Shown here: positions 16,865 to 26,234 of the stretch, in pieces | Position numbering within the stretch: position 1 is the first letter of the stretch | How the letters are laid out: every line of letters begins with the position of its first letter | Assembly (NCBI RefSeq): GCF_002163755.1 | Contig: NZ_CP015863.1 | Span: forward strand, 2,108,001-2,172,000 | Length of the DNA stretch: 64,000 bases | Reading direction: 5' to 3' | Source: Vibrio campbellii CAIM 519 = NBRC 15631 = ATCC 25920 | GTDB taxonomy: Bacteria > Pseudomonadota > Gammaproteobacteria > Enterobacterales > Vibrionaceae | The notes under the pieces: generated by a model | Databases searched by the model: none | The model's input: the letters and a program-made list of their open reading frames with translations, nothing else | Told to the model about the DNA's origin: nothing | Translations under genes and position numbers: made by a program

Positions 16865-17785
16865 TTAAAAAATCGCGAACCCAAGTTGCTGTTCAAGCGC
16901 CGTTTTTTCCGAGAAACAGGGGCGCAGAGCCATAACAATGCTCAAATCTTTGTTACTGTTTTCTCGTGCTAAATTTCCAAGCTGCGTTTCAAACTCATCA
17001 CGTGGAGGCAAAAAGGCAGAATATTGTTGGGTTTGCTCACCCACTTTCTTCATCCAAAGCAGAGAAGCAGAGATATCCGTCGAAACGCCAAGATACAGGG
17101 TTCGACCAGACGTAAAGTTAAGACGATAAATACACAAATGGTGCGCTTGATGGTTTCCTTTTGAAGTGCGATTTAATAAGTTACCGCTCCAGTAGCCTGC
17201 TTGGTCAATCTGCTCCCACATGTCGTCGTAGAAAGCTTGGCTATGATGGTCCGAGCTAAAAATGTTGGTTTTCAAACCGATGATATCGCGATTTTCGTAC
17301 CCCATCTGTTGTTCAAAAGCCCGATTACAACCCATAATTCGAGTATCTTGGTCAGCAATCAATATCCCCACATTGGGCAAGTCAAAAATGGTTTCGAGGA
17401 TTTTCGCCAATTCCTCACTTCCAGTGATCGTCAATTGAGGAATTACGATACCTTGAACAATGTGATCATTCAGGCGCTCAAAGCTCATATCGACGTGAAC
17501 GAGCATGTCTTCGTTTGGCATTAAGCAACAAGACAAGTTGCCATGTCCTCCATGACGCTCTATCTGAGCAATTTTTTCTCTTGCAGCGTCTTGTTGCCCT
17601 AACTACATATGCTCCAGCAATTCATCCAACCCGCTAATCTGTTTCTTTAAACCAAATGCGGACATCATGCCCTTTTGGTCACATTCAAATTCTCGGGTCT
17701 GGATATCGTAAGACCAATCGATAACTTGAGAATGACCGGATGCGGGCTGCACTTCTCCTTGTGGAATAGACACTAATTCACTCAT
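16865..17785 (-). pseudogene. PAS-domain signalling gene interrupted by an amber codon and truncated
   Basis: The frame opens at 17785 with a good AGGGGG/TAGG ribosome site. It runs 60 codons (MSELVSIPQGE, then SGLDELLEHM), hits a TAG at 17603-17605, then continues in the same frame to 16865. Read through the stop it is a protein of about 306 residues. It has a first degenerate PAS-like region, then a second clear PAS domain (TIFDLPNVGILIADQDTRIMG, NRAFEQQMGYENRDIIGLKTN, LYLGVSTDIS). A short stretch then resembles the start of a GGDEF domain (LPPRDEFETQLGNLAREN), where it ends. In another frame, at about 16790-16855, the peptide VGQLSKDVFAV resembles a degenerate GGDEF signature region, so frameshifts or deletions removed the output domain. 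Restart at the ATG at 17536 is possible but has no clear role. Confidence 0.7.
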
Positions 17786-18197
17786 AACCTAGCCCCCTGT
17801 TTGTATCAGCCATGAATATGAATATTGGCTACCCACGGTGTCGCCTGATTTTGCTGTAGTTTTATGATTACAAAGTGGTCAAACACCACTTGGAACGTCG
17901 ATACGCTCGGTCAATATTTAAAGTCAAAATGACGTGTTTATTAGCATGCGCTTAATTAAATTATAGAAAGAGTTTTTGATAAGCACACTATTGCTCAACA
18001 ATAAATTTTCATCGTCTGCAAAGCCAATAACCATAAGGCTTTGAAGGACATAACGTAGTAAAAACCACCAGCCTAATTGCGAGTTATTTTCATCTAGCAA
18101 TAAAATTTACTGAACTAAGCTTGATATGGGGACTTGGGTATAGATACCTGATTATCAAATCGCTATAATTCGCGCTCCCTGGAACAGAGAGCAAAAT
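17786..18197. other. Divergent intergenic region upstream of the radical SAM gene
   Basis: A 412-bp non-coding stretch. A -10 element TATAAT at 18164-18169 with a weak -35 (TAGATA, 18141-18146, 17-bp spacing) is placed to drive the gene starting at 18198. Nothing else is recognisable. Confidence 0.4.
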
Positions 18198-20561
18198 ATG
18201 ACCAACGACATTACTCCTATTCATGAGTACAAAAAATACTGGGCTGAGTGTTTTGGTACGGCACCTTTCTTGCCGACCAGCCGCAAAGAAATGGACGCCC
18301 TAGGATGGGATAGTTGTGACATTATCATTGTCACGGGTGACGCGTACGTGGACCACCCGAGCTTTGGTATGGCGATCATTGGCCGTCTTCTGGAAGCACA
18401 AGGCTTCCGTGTCGGTATCATTGCTCAACCAGAATGGAACAACAAAGATGCTTTCATGCAGCTTGGTAAGCCAAATCTGTTCTTCGGGATCACCGCGGGT
18501 AACATGGACTCGATGATCAACCGTTATACAGCGGACAAAAAGCTTCGTCACGATGATGCGTACACGCCAAACAACGAAGGCGGCAAGCGTCCAGATCGTG
18601 CAACCTTGGTATATTCACAGCGTTGTCGTGAATCCTACAAAGGCACGCCTATTGTTCTTGGCGGTATCGAAGCAAGTCTGCGTCGTGTGGCTCACTACGA
18701 TTACTGGTCAGACAAAGTTCGTCGCTCTGTGCTGTTCGATGCGAAAGCGGACATTCTTCTTTTCGGTAACGCTGAGCGTGCCCTAGTAGAAGTCGCACAT
18801 CGTCTTGCTGATGGCGAAGACATTTCGACCATGACCAACATTCGCGGTACTGCGGTTAACCTGCCAGCAGAGCCAGAAGGTTACACCGTTATCGATTCTT
18901 CTCGTATTGAGAAACCTCGTAAAGAAGCGTTCGTACCAAAGAACCCTTACGAAGTGGAAACTCAGTGCGATACCAAAAAAGAAGAGCCTGTTGCACAGCC
19001 AATCACGATTCGCCCATCACGTCATGATGCAGCGAACACAGCTGTGCGCCTACCAGCCTTCGAAAAACTGCACAACGACCGCATTCTTTATGCTCATGCC
19101 AGCCGTGTTCTGCACTTAGAAACTAACCCATATTCGGGTCGTGCTCTACTGCAACGTCATGGTGACCGTGAACTTTGGGTAAACCAAGCGCCAATCCCTC
19201 TGACTACAGAAGAGATGGACTACGTATTCGGCCTATCGTACGCGCGTGTTCCTCACCCTATGTATGGCAAAGCAAAGATCCCTGCTTACGACATGATCAA
19301 AACTTCGGTTAACATCATGCGTGGTTGTTTTGGTGGCTGTTCTTTCTGTTCGATTACTGAGCACGAAGGCCGTATCATTCAAAACCGTTCACAAGAATCC
19401 ATCATCAATGAGTTGGAAGAAATCCGCGACAAAGTGCCTGGCTTTACCGGTACAATTTCTGACTTGGGTGGTCCAACGGCAAACATGTACCGTCTTGGCT
19501 GTAGCGATCCAAAAGCAGAAGCAAACTGTCGTCGCCCTTCTTGTGTGTTCCCGGGTATCTGTAACAAGCTAAACACGGACCACAAGCACACCATCGACCT
19601 TTACCGTGCAGCGCGTAAAGTAGAGGGCGTGAAGAAAGTTATGATCGCATCCGGCGTACGTTACGACCTCGCGATTGAATCACCAGAATACGTGAAAGAG
19701 CTGGTAACTCACCACGTAGGCGGTTACCTGAAAATTGCTCCTGAGCACACAGAAAAAGGTCCACTGGATCTAATGATGAAGCCGGGCATGGGTACTTACG
19801 ATCGCTTTAAAGAGATGTTTGAGAAGTACAGCGCAGAAGCGGGTAAAAAACAATACCTGATCCCTTACTTCATTTCTGCGCACCCGGGTACAGAAGACGA
19901 AGACATGCTGAACTTGGCTCTATGGCTGAAGAAGAACAACTTCGAGTGTGACCAAGTACAGAACTTCTACCCATCGCCAATGTGTAACGCAACGTCGATG
20001 TACTACTCAGAGACAAACCCTCTAAAACGCGTGAAATACAAGAAACGTGAAGATGTGCCAGTGGCCAAAGGTGAACGTCAACGTCGCCTACATAAAGCCC
20101 TGCTTCGCTACCACGATCCTGATAACTGGCCAATGATCCGTGAAGCGCTGATCAACATGGGTAAAAAGCACCTTATTGGTGACAAGACAACGTGTCTAGT
20201 TCCTGCAGAAGACATTGATGCGCAAACGCCAGCACAACGTCGTAAGTCTGGTCGACACGGCGCAAATCGTTTTGCAACCAAACACACCAAGAACCAACCG
20301 GGGTTCGGTGGCCACTTGAACAAACGCTCTGAAGGTGGCTCACGCGACGGCAAGCCATCTGGCAACCGCAACGGTTCAGGTAAAGCTCAAGGCGGACAAA
20401 ACGGCCAAGGTCGTGGCAACCAAAACGGTCAGCGTCCTAATACGGGATCACGTCCTGGTAGTAACAACCAAAACCGCTCCAACGGTGCGGGCTCACAAGG
20501 CCAAGGTCGTCCTCAAGGTCAAGGTAAACCAACGGGTCAACGCAAACCTAAGCGCCGTTAA
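18198..20561 (+). CDS. YgiQ family radical SAM protein
   Basis: A 787-residue radical S-adenosylmethionine enzyme of the YgiQ/UPF0313 type. The N-terminal domain (DIIIVTGDAYVDHPSFGMAI) is the family hallmark. The iron-sulfur cluster motif CxxxCxxC is Cys377, Cys381 and Cys384 in RGCFGGCSFC. The C-terminal DUF3362-type region follows, then a low-complexity tail of about 90 residues rich in Gly, Gln, Asn, Arg and Lys that is probably disordered and may bind nucleic acid. The reaction is unknown. The gene is monocistronic with its own terminator. The start has a GAGAGC ribosome site. Confidence 0.93.
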   Translation: MTNDITPIHEYKKYWAECFGTAPFLPTSRKEMDALGWDSCDIIIVTGDAYVDHPSFGMAIIGRLLEAQGFRVGIIAQPEWNNKDAFMQLGKPNLFFGITAGNMDSMINRYTADKKLRHDDAYTPNNEGGKRPDRATLVYSQRCRESYKGTPIVLGGIEASLRRVAHYDYWSDKVRRSVLFDAKADILLFGNAERALVEVAHRLADGEDISTMTNIRGTAVNLPAEPEGYTVIDSSRIEKPRKEAFVPKNPYEVETQCDTKKEEPVAQPITIRPSRHDAANTAVRLPAFEKLHNDRILYAHASRVLHLETNPYSGRALLQRHGDRELWVNQAPIPLTTEEMDYVFGLSYARVPHPMYGKAKIPAYDMIKTSVNIMRGCFGGCSFCSITEHEGRIIQNRSQESIINELEEIRDKVPGFTGTISDLGGPTANMYRLGCSDPKAEANCRRPSCVFPGICNKLNTDHKHTIDLYRAARKVEGVKKVMIASGVRYDLAIESPEYVKELVTHHVGGYLKIAPEHTEKGPLDLMMKPGMGTYDRFKEMFEKYSAEAGKKQYLIPYFISAHPGTEDEDMLNLALWLKKNNFECDQVQNFYPSPMCNATSMYYSETNPLKRVKYKKREDVPVAKGERQRRLHKALLRYHDPDNWPMIREALINMGKKHLIGDKTTCLVPAEDIDAQTPAQRRKSGRHGANRFATKHTKNQPGFGGHLNKRSEGGSRDGKPSGNRNGSGKAQGGQNGQGRGNQNGQRPNTGSRPGSNNQNRSNGAGSQGQGRPQGQGKPTGQRKPKRR

Positions 20562-20595
20562 TTCAATAGAGCTTGAATAGTAAACTTGAATATTA

Positions 20596-20634
20596 AAAAG
20601 GGCTTCAGAGGTTACTCTGAAGCCCTTTTGTTTT
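20596..20634 (+). terminator. Terminator after ygiQ-type gene (copy 1 of a repeated terminator)
   Basis: The stem GGGCTTCAGAG (20600-20610) / CTCTGAAGCCC (20615-20625) is followed by TTTTGTTTTG. Closely related terminators recur at 25321 and 26202; similarity extends past the hairpin into the trailing GTTTTGTCTGG. Confidence 0.9.
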
Positions 20635-20847
20635 GTCTGGATAATCATTGTTCTTTAGAACGAGCTCTTTCAACCACACTTATTCTCTTTCGATACAAAA
20701 AATGGTATTCGCCAACCAACTTATTGGAAAAAAAACAACTTTTTGGTGATAGCAGAATTTAAAAAGAATTAAACCATTGGTTTTCATATATTTTATTTTG
20801 GTGCGATATTTGCCTAATGAAGGAAAACTCTTAAACATAGGCTAACG

Positions 20848-23800
20848 ATGAGCAATCCACTTCCCCCGAAAACTTCGATGTTTTGGCACGACAACAGCTA
20901 TACCCACGAAGAAGCTGTTCAGGCATTTGAAAGCGATGGCACGTTGAAATCTCTGAATACCGTTCCAACCACCGCATCCGACGATATGGCTGGCTCACCT
21001 CCAGAGCGCAGTATGTTTTGGGAGGGAGAAACAAAAAAAATCGATCCGCCACCGCCGTCTGAACCAGAACCTCTCAATTTAAAAACCGAGAAAGAACCAA
21101 CAGAGGCTTTACCGGCACACTTCATCCCTGTTCGCTACGCCATCGATCAGCTAGAAACAGAAGAAACACAACCTTTTGGTTTGCCTGACGAGTGGAAAGG
21201 CCAAGGCCCAGCCAAACTCAATACCGTTGGCTACACCTTGCGTCAGCTTCGCGATGGTTGGTTGTATGTCTATGATGCAATCAACAAAAGCCTAGACGAA
21301 TACGAAGTCAAAGGAACGCAATTCACGCTCTACAAGCTGGGAGAGTCGGAAAGCCCAGAATCCGAACAGCGTGGTACCCCAGAAGGCGCAAAACCTTTTC
21401 TTACTTACGAAGATGGGAGCGTGCTGTCGATCTGTTACTCTGAACACCGCTGGACATGGAACATGTTCATGCGCGTCCTTAACAATCCGAGTAATCATAT
21501 CGATCGCATGCAGACTGTTGTTCTGTCTGCAAACGAGAATCAGCACAACATTGCACCCATAGATAAGTTAACTCAAGTGGCTGATATTGAATCTTCTGCC
21601 GTTGATGATGGCCGTTTTGCGGATTCTGGCATCGCCACCAAAGCTGATGAAGATGGTTCTACCTTTAAACCTGTCGCAGCCGAGAGCGAGTTAACCTCTG
21701 CAATTCCAGAAGAAGAATCGGGCTACTTTGTCGCGATAAAAGATTACGCCGCAGACATTCAAGATATGTCGCTGCATTTTGTTGGTGCCGCAAGCCCATA
21801 CCGCCTTTTCACTGACCAGTTTTCAAACCAGTGGAACTTGATGCAGACCGCCATGCAACTGTGCATGTTCGGGGCAATTGACGAGATAGACATGCCAGCT
21901 AGCGTTAAGCGTAACAGCGAAGAGCTGTCGTTTTATACCGACATGGCAGAATATTATGACTCCTCGAGTCAACTTGATTTGGCAGAGCAGAATAAAAGCT
22001 CAGTTCAATCAGGCTATCCTGCTAAATTTTCCGCCGGAGCGATTGAATCACACCAACATACCCAAAGTGACATTGCCAAAGCAATACAGGACAAATATCG
22101 AATTTCTGCAAGCCGATTTGGTAAATACGAACAATGGATAGCGACTGAGCGATGGCGCAAGCAGCTCAACTGGAAGCAGATGCTGAGTGAGATGCAGGAG
22201 CTGTCAGAACAAAAAGAAACCATGCTTGCCGAAGTTGTCTCAGTAAAAAGCGACTTTATTGCTGTAATGGAGTCTTTGACACCGCATCACCTCGAGAGAA
22301 CCTTCGACCTATACAGTGAAGACACACAATACAGCTTGTATCAACTTCATAAACAAGCCGTTGAGTCATTTACTTTAGTGATGCAAGAAGAAGACCGCCA
22401 ATGGGCTGAAAGCCAATGGGAAAAACCAACCAGTTTACTTTCACTCTATGCCTCAGGGTTTAGTCGAAGTTTATTTAAAGTAATAGAGAAGAATATTACT
22501 GAGGCGCAGAATGAACGGTCGATCGCCTCAGAAAATTCTGCCCCTGATAATCAGTTGATGGACCAGATCTCTGCTACAAGCAACCGTGTGAGCATGTACT
22601 CTAAGATCATGGATTTTGTTTCCAACCCAAACACTGCGGAAACGGACTTTCTCAAGGATATCGCCAAAGGTTTCCAAGAGCTGGACATTATCTTTAAATC
22701 TGCAATAGGTGCACTTGCAAAAGGAGTTTTAGAGTTTGGCGTTAGCATGACTTCACAAGCATCGATTATGCTGATGCCTGTTTTTGCTAAACCTCTGAAC
22801 CGCCATAGCTATTATTTGTTTGCCGTCATAGCAGAGCATATGGCACACAATATGCCTGTTACTGTAAATGAAAGCTACGCTCGCGATTTTAAAAAATGGA
22901 AAACACGCGTAAATGATTACCCAAGTGAGCTCAAGAAAAACGATGCGGTCATTGCTGACTTCCAGAAAAACAACCGCAAAGCCGACTCTAGATACAAAAC
23001 AGCTTTAAAAAATAAAAAGAGAATTAAGAAGGCACTCGCTGTGGCTACATTGGAGTACCCACAGTATATTGAATTACCCGATGATCTGCCTCAAAAAACC
23101 GTCGAACTGCGAATGCGACTCGTGACTAATAAGCTCAATGATTTGAATAAACTGTTCGAGAATGCAGGTGGCCTAGGCTTTATGGCATTAGTATTTAACT
23201 GCATCGCGCTTGGTGATGCCATGAGTAGTATCCAAGACACTGGGTTAATGTCCTCAGATGAATTTTTAGATATCCAGCAAAAGCTTTTATATACAGCCAA
23301 CGCTTGGACGGGGATTCGTACGGGTAAATTATGGGATAGTGTGAAGGGTGATCCTCGGTTAAGGTCACATTCATATAAAGCATTAAAAGAGTTAGTAAAT
23401 AATAATGCTCGTGGTTTTGATAACTTGATCCTTGATGACTTAAAGGTATTCAATAAATGGCTAGCTGTAACCGGAGTTATTGGTGCTCTTGCTTCAGGTA
23501 TAGAGGCCTATCGCTCATGGCAGAAAATAGACAACCTTCATGGAACAGCTAGAGTTGTGGAGTACTTCAACTTTGCATCTTTAGTTGGACTTACAGCAGT
23601 AGGGACCTTTCAAGCTGTAGGAGGAATAACTGGCGTATGGTCAGCAAATATCCTGTTTGGAGGTCCGATCATGTTTGTCATTATGGGCCTTACTGCAGTT
23701 TACCTTCTTAGTAATCATATAATGAGTAAACTTAAACAAGACGATTATCAAAAATGGTTAGATAAACTTCCTTGGGGCTATCACCCAGATAAAGCCCTGT

Positions 23801-24357
23801 GGAGTCAATCCTCAAGCTTGGTAGAGAGAGAAAAGCATAATTCTTCTTTAGTGCAAGAGGCTCTTTTTGAGTTAAAAACCATAATGGATAAACCTTTGAT
23901 CTGCCAAATACCATTGATGCGTACCGTTCCGAATTCAACAACACAGTATCCAGCAGCAAAACAAGAATTGTTTGGTATTGAGCTACATATCCAAGTTCCC
24001 ACCAATACAGCAAGAGATGGAATAAAACTTCGGACAAATACTTCTGTAACAGAGGGAGGACTGGAGTCGGGAGCTTGGCACACTGGAGTAGATCTAGAAA
24101 CGTTGGATAGTTCAACAGATTCCTCAGATTCTCAAAGCGTCTATAAATTGACTTTACCAATGAAAGACTCGGCTAAATATTTAGCATTTGAGATAGAATA
24201 CATTCTTGATGAGAAGAGCGAATTTAACCGTAAGTACTGGTTCCAAAATAATGCAAAACAGCGTGCAACTTATACGGCAATTTCAGACAATACCAAACAA
24301 GCAACGATCAGAAGTTCATTATCTCCAATTAATAGTGAACTTAGCTTACAGGAGTAA
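20848..24357 (+). CDS. VasX-like, MIX-motif type VI secretion effector (putative membrane-active toxin)
   Basis: A 1169-residue protein. The N-terminal region matches the VasX/MIX layout: FIPVRYAIDQL at about residue 91, then LRQLRDGWLYVYD (residues 131-143) and SEHRWTW (residues 198-204). These correspond to the hRxGhhYhh and sHRxW elements of MIX effectors. The C-terminal third carries several hydrophobic segments (GGLGFMALVFNCIALGD, WLAVTGVIGALASG, FASLVGLTAVGTFQAVGG, GPIMFVIMGLTAVYLLS) and fits a pore-forming or membrane-disrupting toxin, as known for VasX. Residues 1-60 hold a twice-repeated PPxxSMFW motif. The second half is more AT-rich than the first. The next gene encodes a membrane protein of the size and place expected for immunity. 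No hcp, vgrG or T6SS structural gene is near, so it is an orphan effector locus. Confidence 0.82.
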   Translation: MSNPLPPKTSMFWHDNSYTHEEAVQAFESDGTLKSLNTVPTTASDDMAGSPPERSMFWEGETKKIDPPPPSEPEPLNLKTEKEPTEALPAHFIPVRYAIDQLETEETQPFGLPDEWKGQGPAKLNTVGYTLRQLRDGWLYVYDAINKSLDEYEVKGTQFTLYKLGESESPESEQRGTPEGAKPFLTYEDGSVLSICYSEHRWTWNMFMRVLNNPSNHIDRMQTVVLSANENQHNIAPIDKLTQVADIESSAVDDGRFADSGIATKADEDGSTFKPVAAESELTSAIPEEESGYFVAIKDYAADIQDMSLHFVGAASPYRLFTDQFSNQWNLMQTAMQLCMFGAIDEIDMPASVKRNSEELSFYTDMAEYYDSSSQLDLAEQNKSSVQSGYPAKFSAGAIESHQHTQSDIAKAIQDKYRISASRFGKYEQWIATERWRKQLNWKQMLSEMQELSEQKETMLAEVVSVKSDFIAVMESLTPHHLERTFDLYSEDTQYSLYQLHKQAVESFTLVMQEEDRQWAESQWEKPTSLLSLYASGFSRSLFKVIEKNITEAQNERSIASENSAPDNQLMDQISATSNRVSMYSKIMDFVSNPNTAETDFLKDIAKGFQELDIIFKSAIGALAKGVLEFGVSMTSQASIMLMPVFAKPLNRHSYYLFAVIAEHMAHNMPVTVNESYARDFKKWKTRVNDYPSELKKNDAVIADFQKNNRKADSRYKTALKNKKRIKKALAVATLEYPQYIELPDDLPQKTVELRMRLVTNKLNDLNKLFENAGGLGFMALVFNCIALGDAMSSIQDTGLMSSDEFLDIQQKLLYTANAWTGIRTGKLWDSVKGDPRLRSHSYKALKELVNNNARGFDNLILDDLKVFNKWLAVTGVIGALASGIEAYRSWQKIDNLHGTARVVEYFNFASLVGLTAVGTFQAVGGITGVWSANILFGGPIMFVIMGLTAVYLLSNHIMSKLKQDDYQKWLDKLPWGYHPDKALWSQSSSLVEREKHNSSLVQEALFELKTIMDKPLICQIPLMRTVPNSTTQYPAAKQELFGIELHIQVPTNTARDGIKLRTNTSVTEGGLESGAWHTGVDLETLDSSTDSSDSQSVYKLTLPMKDSAKYLAFEIEYILDEKSEFNRKYWFQNNAKQRATYTAISDNTKQATIRSSLSPINSELSLQE

Positions 24358-24360
24358 CCT

Positions 24361-25314
24361 TTGGCTTATTTACCTTTCTATATTACCCCAGAAGAATTTT
24401 CAGCGTACCAAGAAGAGCAGGAGCAAAAAATTCTTAATGGGATGAATCTGACAGTCTGGCATAAGCACGATATTGAAGAGCCTTTTCGATACTTATACCT
24501 ATCAATTGCTATAGCTGCTGTCAGCCCATTATTTTTCCTTACCTATTTCCTACATGATAGTAGTGAAATGATCTTAACTTACATTTTATCGGGGCTGACG
24601 ATAATCATGTCTGGAGTGTCTTATCTGACATTTGGTTTGGACAATCGGTATGATTACACCTTCTCCGATCGCGGGTTAGTTATAAAAAAACGACGTAATT
24701 TACCGAATTGGGTAAACTCCGCGGCTCAAGTCATGGGCTGGATTGGAGCAATAGTTTGTGTCGTGATGGTTGGAGTTGCTGGACCGATAGTTCTTGTCGG
24801 AGCTGGTGGCTTTATATTGGTTTCATTTGGTATGCTGAAACGCAAGCCTGATGAGCCAACAGAAGTGAGAGTTGGAGAGCGAGAAGACTGGCTCTTTGCT
24901 GATTACAATAAGAAAAGAAAAGTGATTAAGTTCTTCTTTAAGCATGACACATGCGAATACATTAATATGGAACATACTAAGATTTCACGCTTACACAACC
25001 GATTCCACTATTACGTATTTTTCAAAACCGTATCTGACTTAGAGTCTATGGTCAATCAGCTAACCACGGAATATAAGCTTGACTGTACAGAAGTCACAGA
25101 CCACAAAAAGCTATTTGAAGCTAAGCCAGAGGCTAGACTGTTTGGTACGCCAGTTTGTTATAAAGAATATCAAACCGATGAGGTATTTGATTTAAGGGCG
25201 TCAAATGCCCCGCTCCCAGAGCAAGAATACCTTTACAACGGCAAGTGGCAAACGGAATCTGAAATTGAACGCTTAAAAGCGGCTGGTGAACAGCAAGCTA
25301 CTTCCAATTCATAA
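24361..25314 (+). CDS. Putative immunity protein for the VasX-like effector
   Basis: A 317-residue membrane protein, probably initiated at TTG 24361. The sequence CAGGAG ends 6 bp before the TTG and overlaps the effector's last codons, so translation is coupled to the toxin. Four hydrophobic segments in two pairs (YLYLSIAIAAVSPLFFLTYF with ILTYILSGLTIIMSGVSYL, then VMGWIGAIVCVVMVGVAG with IVLVGAGGFILVSFG) are followed by a soluble C-terminal domain of about 150 residues. A multi-spanning inner-membrane protein directly after a membrane-active effector is the pattern of TsiV2-type immunity. No homology was recognised; the role is inferred from position and topology. Confidence 0.65.
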   Translation: MAYLPFYITPEEFSAYQEEQEQKILNGMNLTVWHKHDIEEPFRYLYLSIAIAAVSPLFFLTYFLHDSSEMILTYILSGLTIIMSGVSYLTFGLDNRYDYTFSDRGLVIKKRRNLPNWVNSAAQVMGWIGAIVCVVMVGVAGPIVLVGAGGFILVSFGMLKRKPDEPTEVRVGEREDWLFADYNKKRKVIKFFFKHDTCEYINMEHTKISRLHNRFHYYVFFKTVSDLESMVNQLTTEYKLDCTEVTDHKKLFEAKPEARLFGTPVCYKEYQTDEVFDLRASNAPLPEQEYLYNGKWQTESEIERLKAAGEQQATSNS

Positions 25315-25320
25315 ACAGTG

Positions 25321-25361
25321 AAAAGGGCTCCAGAGGTAATTTCGGAGCCCTTTTATTCTGT
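25321..25361 (+). terminator. Terminator after the effector-immunity pair (copy 2)
   Basis: The stem GGGCTCC (25325-25331) / GGAGCCC (25344-25350) is flanked by AAAA and TTTTATT. The loop CAGAGGTAATTTC and the trailing sequence match copy 1 after ygiQ, so the effector module is bounded by two similar terminators in direct orientation. Confidence 0.88.
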
Positions 25362-25609
25362 CTTTGGTTCATATTACTATCACTGCGACGCCATAAAGAA
25401 CTGCACACTAGGAACCCAATCGTCCCGAAGCTGCCTCTTTGGAGCATCATGTTATCTCTTTCTATAATCGCAGTGAGGGAAGGAAGCAGTTGATGTCTAG
25501 CCATCTACTGACAGTAGGAATACTAATAAGTGAATTGACGCAACATTGACATAATTAATCTAAATCAATTTTACTGTGTTTCGCATAAGCAAAAATAGGA
25601 AGTATAAGT

Positions 25610-26092
25610 ATGTCAAACAAGAACTATGTAACCATCTTAATGCTACTTTGCGCCTTTTCCACGAGCGCGAGTGCAGAAAGCAAAGACGACATTGATAACA
25701 TAAAAAATAAAATCGGTGATATCCAAGATAGCATCTCTCAATCGCAAGACACCATGCAATTTGTGAGATCAGTTTCCGGCTCAACTTTTGTACCAGAACC
25801 TAAACACAGTAAAGATATGCCCTCTTACAGTTACTTCACGATAGAGAGCTACGACATATTCAGCAGCCCTTCAGGCAAACGCATGATTCAAGCCGTTATC
25901 ACCAACAACTCAGGCGGTGGTATTCAGCTCAAGACATCCCAAATCAAAGCGTACTTTGGTGGCCAAGTATACTTATCCCCTTCTTCAATTGAGCAGAACG
26001 ATAAGTTCGCTCAAGGAGAAACAAAATCCGTCACTTTATATTTTGATGAGAATAGCGCTTCTATCCTTGGTCTAATGACCAGAAATTACTAA
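25610..26092 (+). CDS. Small secreted or periplasmic protein of unknown function
   Basis: A 160-residue protein with a signal peptide (MSNKNYVTILMLLCAFSTSASAES, cleavage probably after ASA). A short heptad-like segment (DDIDNIKNKIGDIQDSISQ) follows, then a beta-rich domain (SYFTIESYDIF, MIQAVITNNSGGGIQL, ETKSVTLYF). It resembles small immunoglobulin-like or DUF4352-like accessory domains only in general form. AGGAAG precedes the ATG. It lies between two copies of the repeated terminator. Confidence 0.6.
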   Translation: MSNKNYVTILMLLCAFSTSASAESKDDIDNIKNKIGDIQDSISQSQDTMQFVRSVSGSTFVPEPKHSKDMPSYSYFTIESYDIFSSPSGKRMIQAVITNNSGGGIQLKTSQIKAYFGGQVYLSPSSIEQNDKFAQGETKSVTLYFDENSASILGLMTRNY

Positions 26093-26201
26093 GCGGTTTT
26101 AGGGCCAAAGCTTTTTCCTATAACCGGCGGTAAAAAGACTGATGCGCAAAATTTTATAGTCCCATTGAGCCATCAGTTTCCAAGAAATCATACATTACTT
26201 A

Positions 26202-26234
26202 GGCTTCAGAGGTAACTCTGGGGCTTTTTTGTCT
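26202..26234 (+). terminator. Terminator-like repeat (copy 3)
   Basis: AGGCTTCAGAGGTAACTCTG followed by GGGCTTTTTTGTC. The stem is weaker than in copies 1 and 2 because of G-T pairs, but the sequence is plainly related to them. It could terminate the 160-residue protein gene, 110 bp upstream. Confidence 0.65.
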
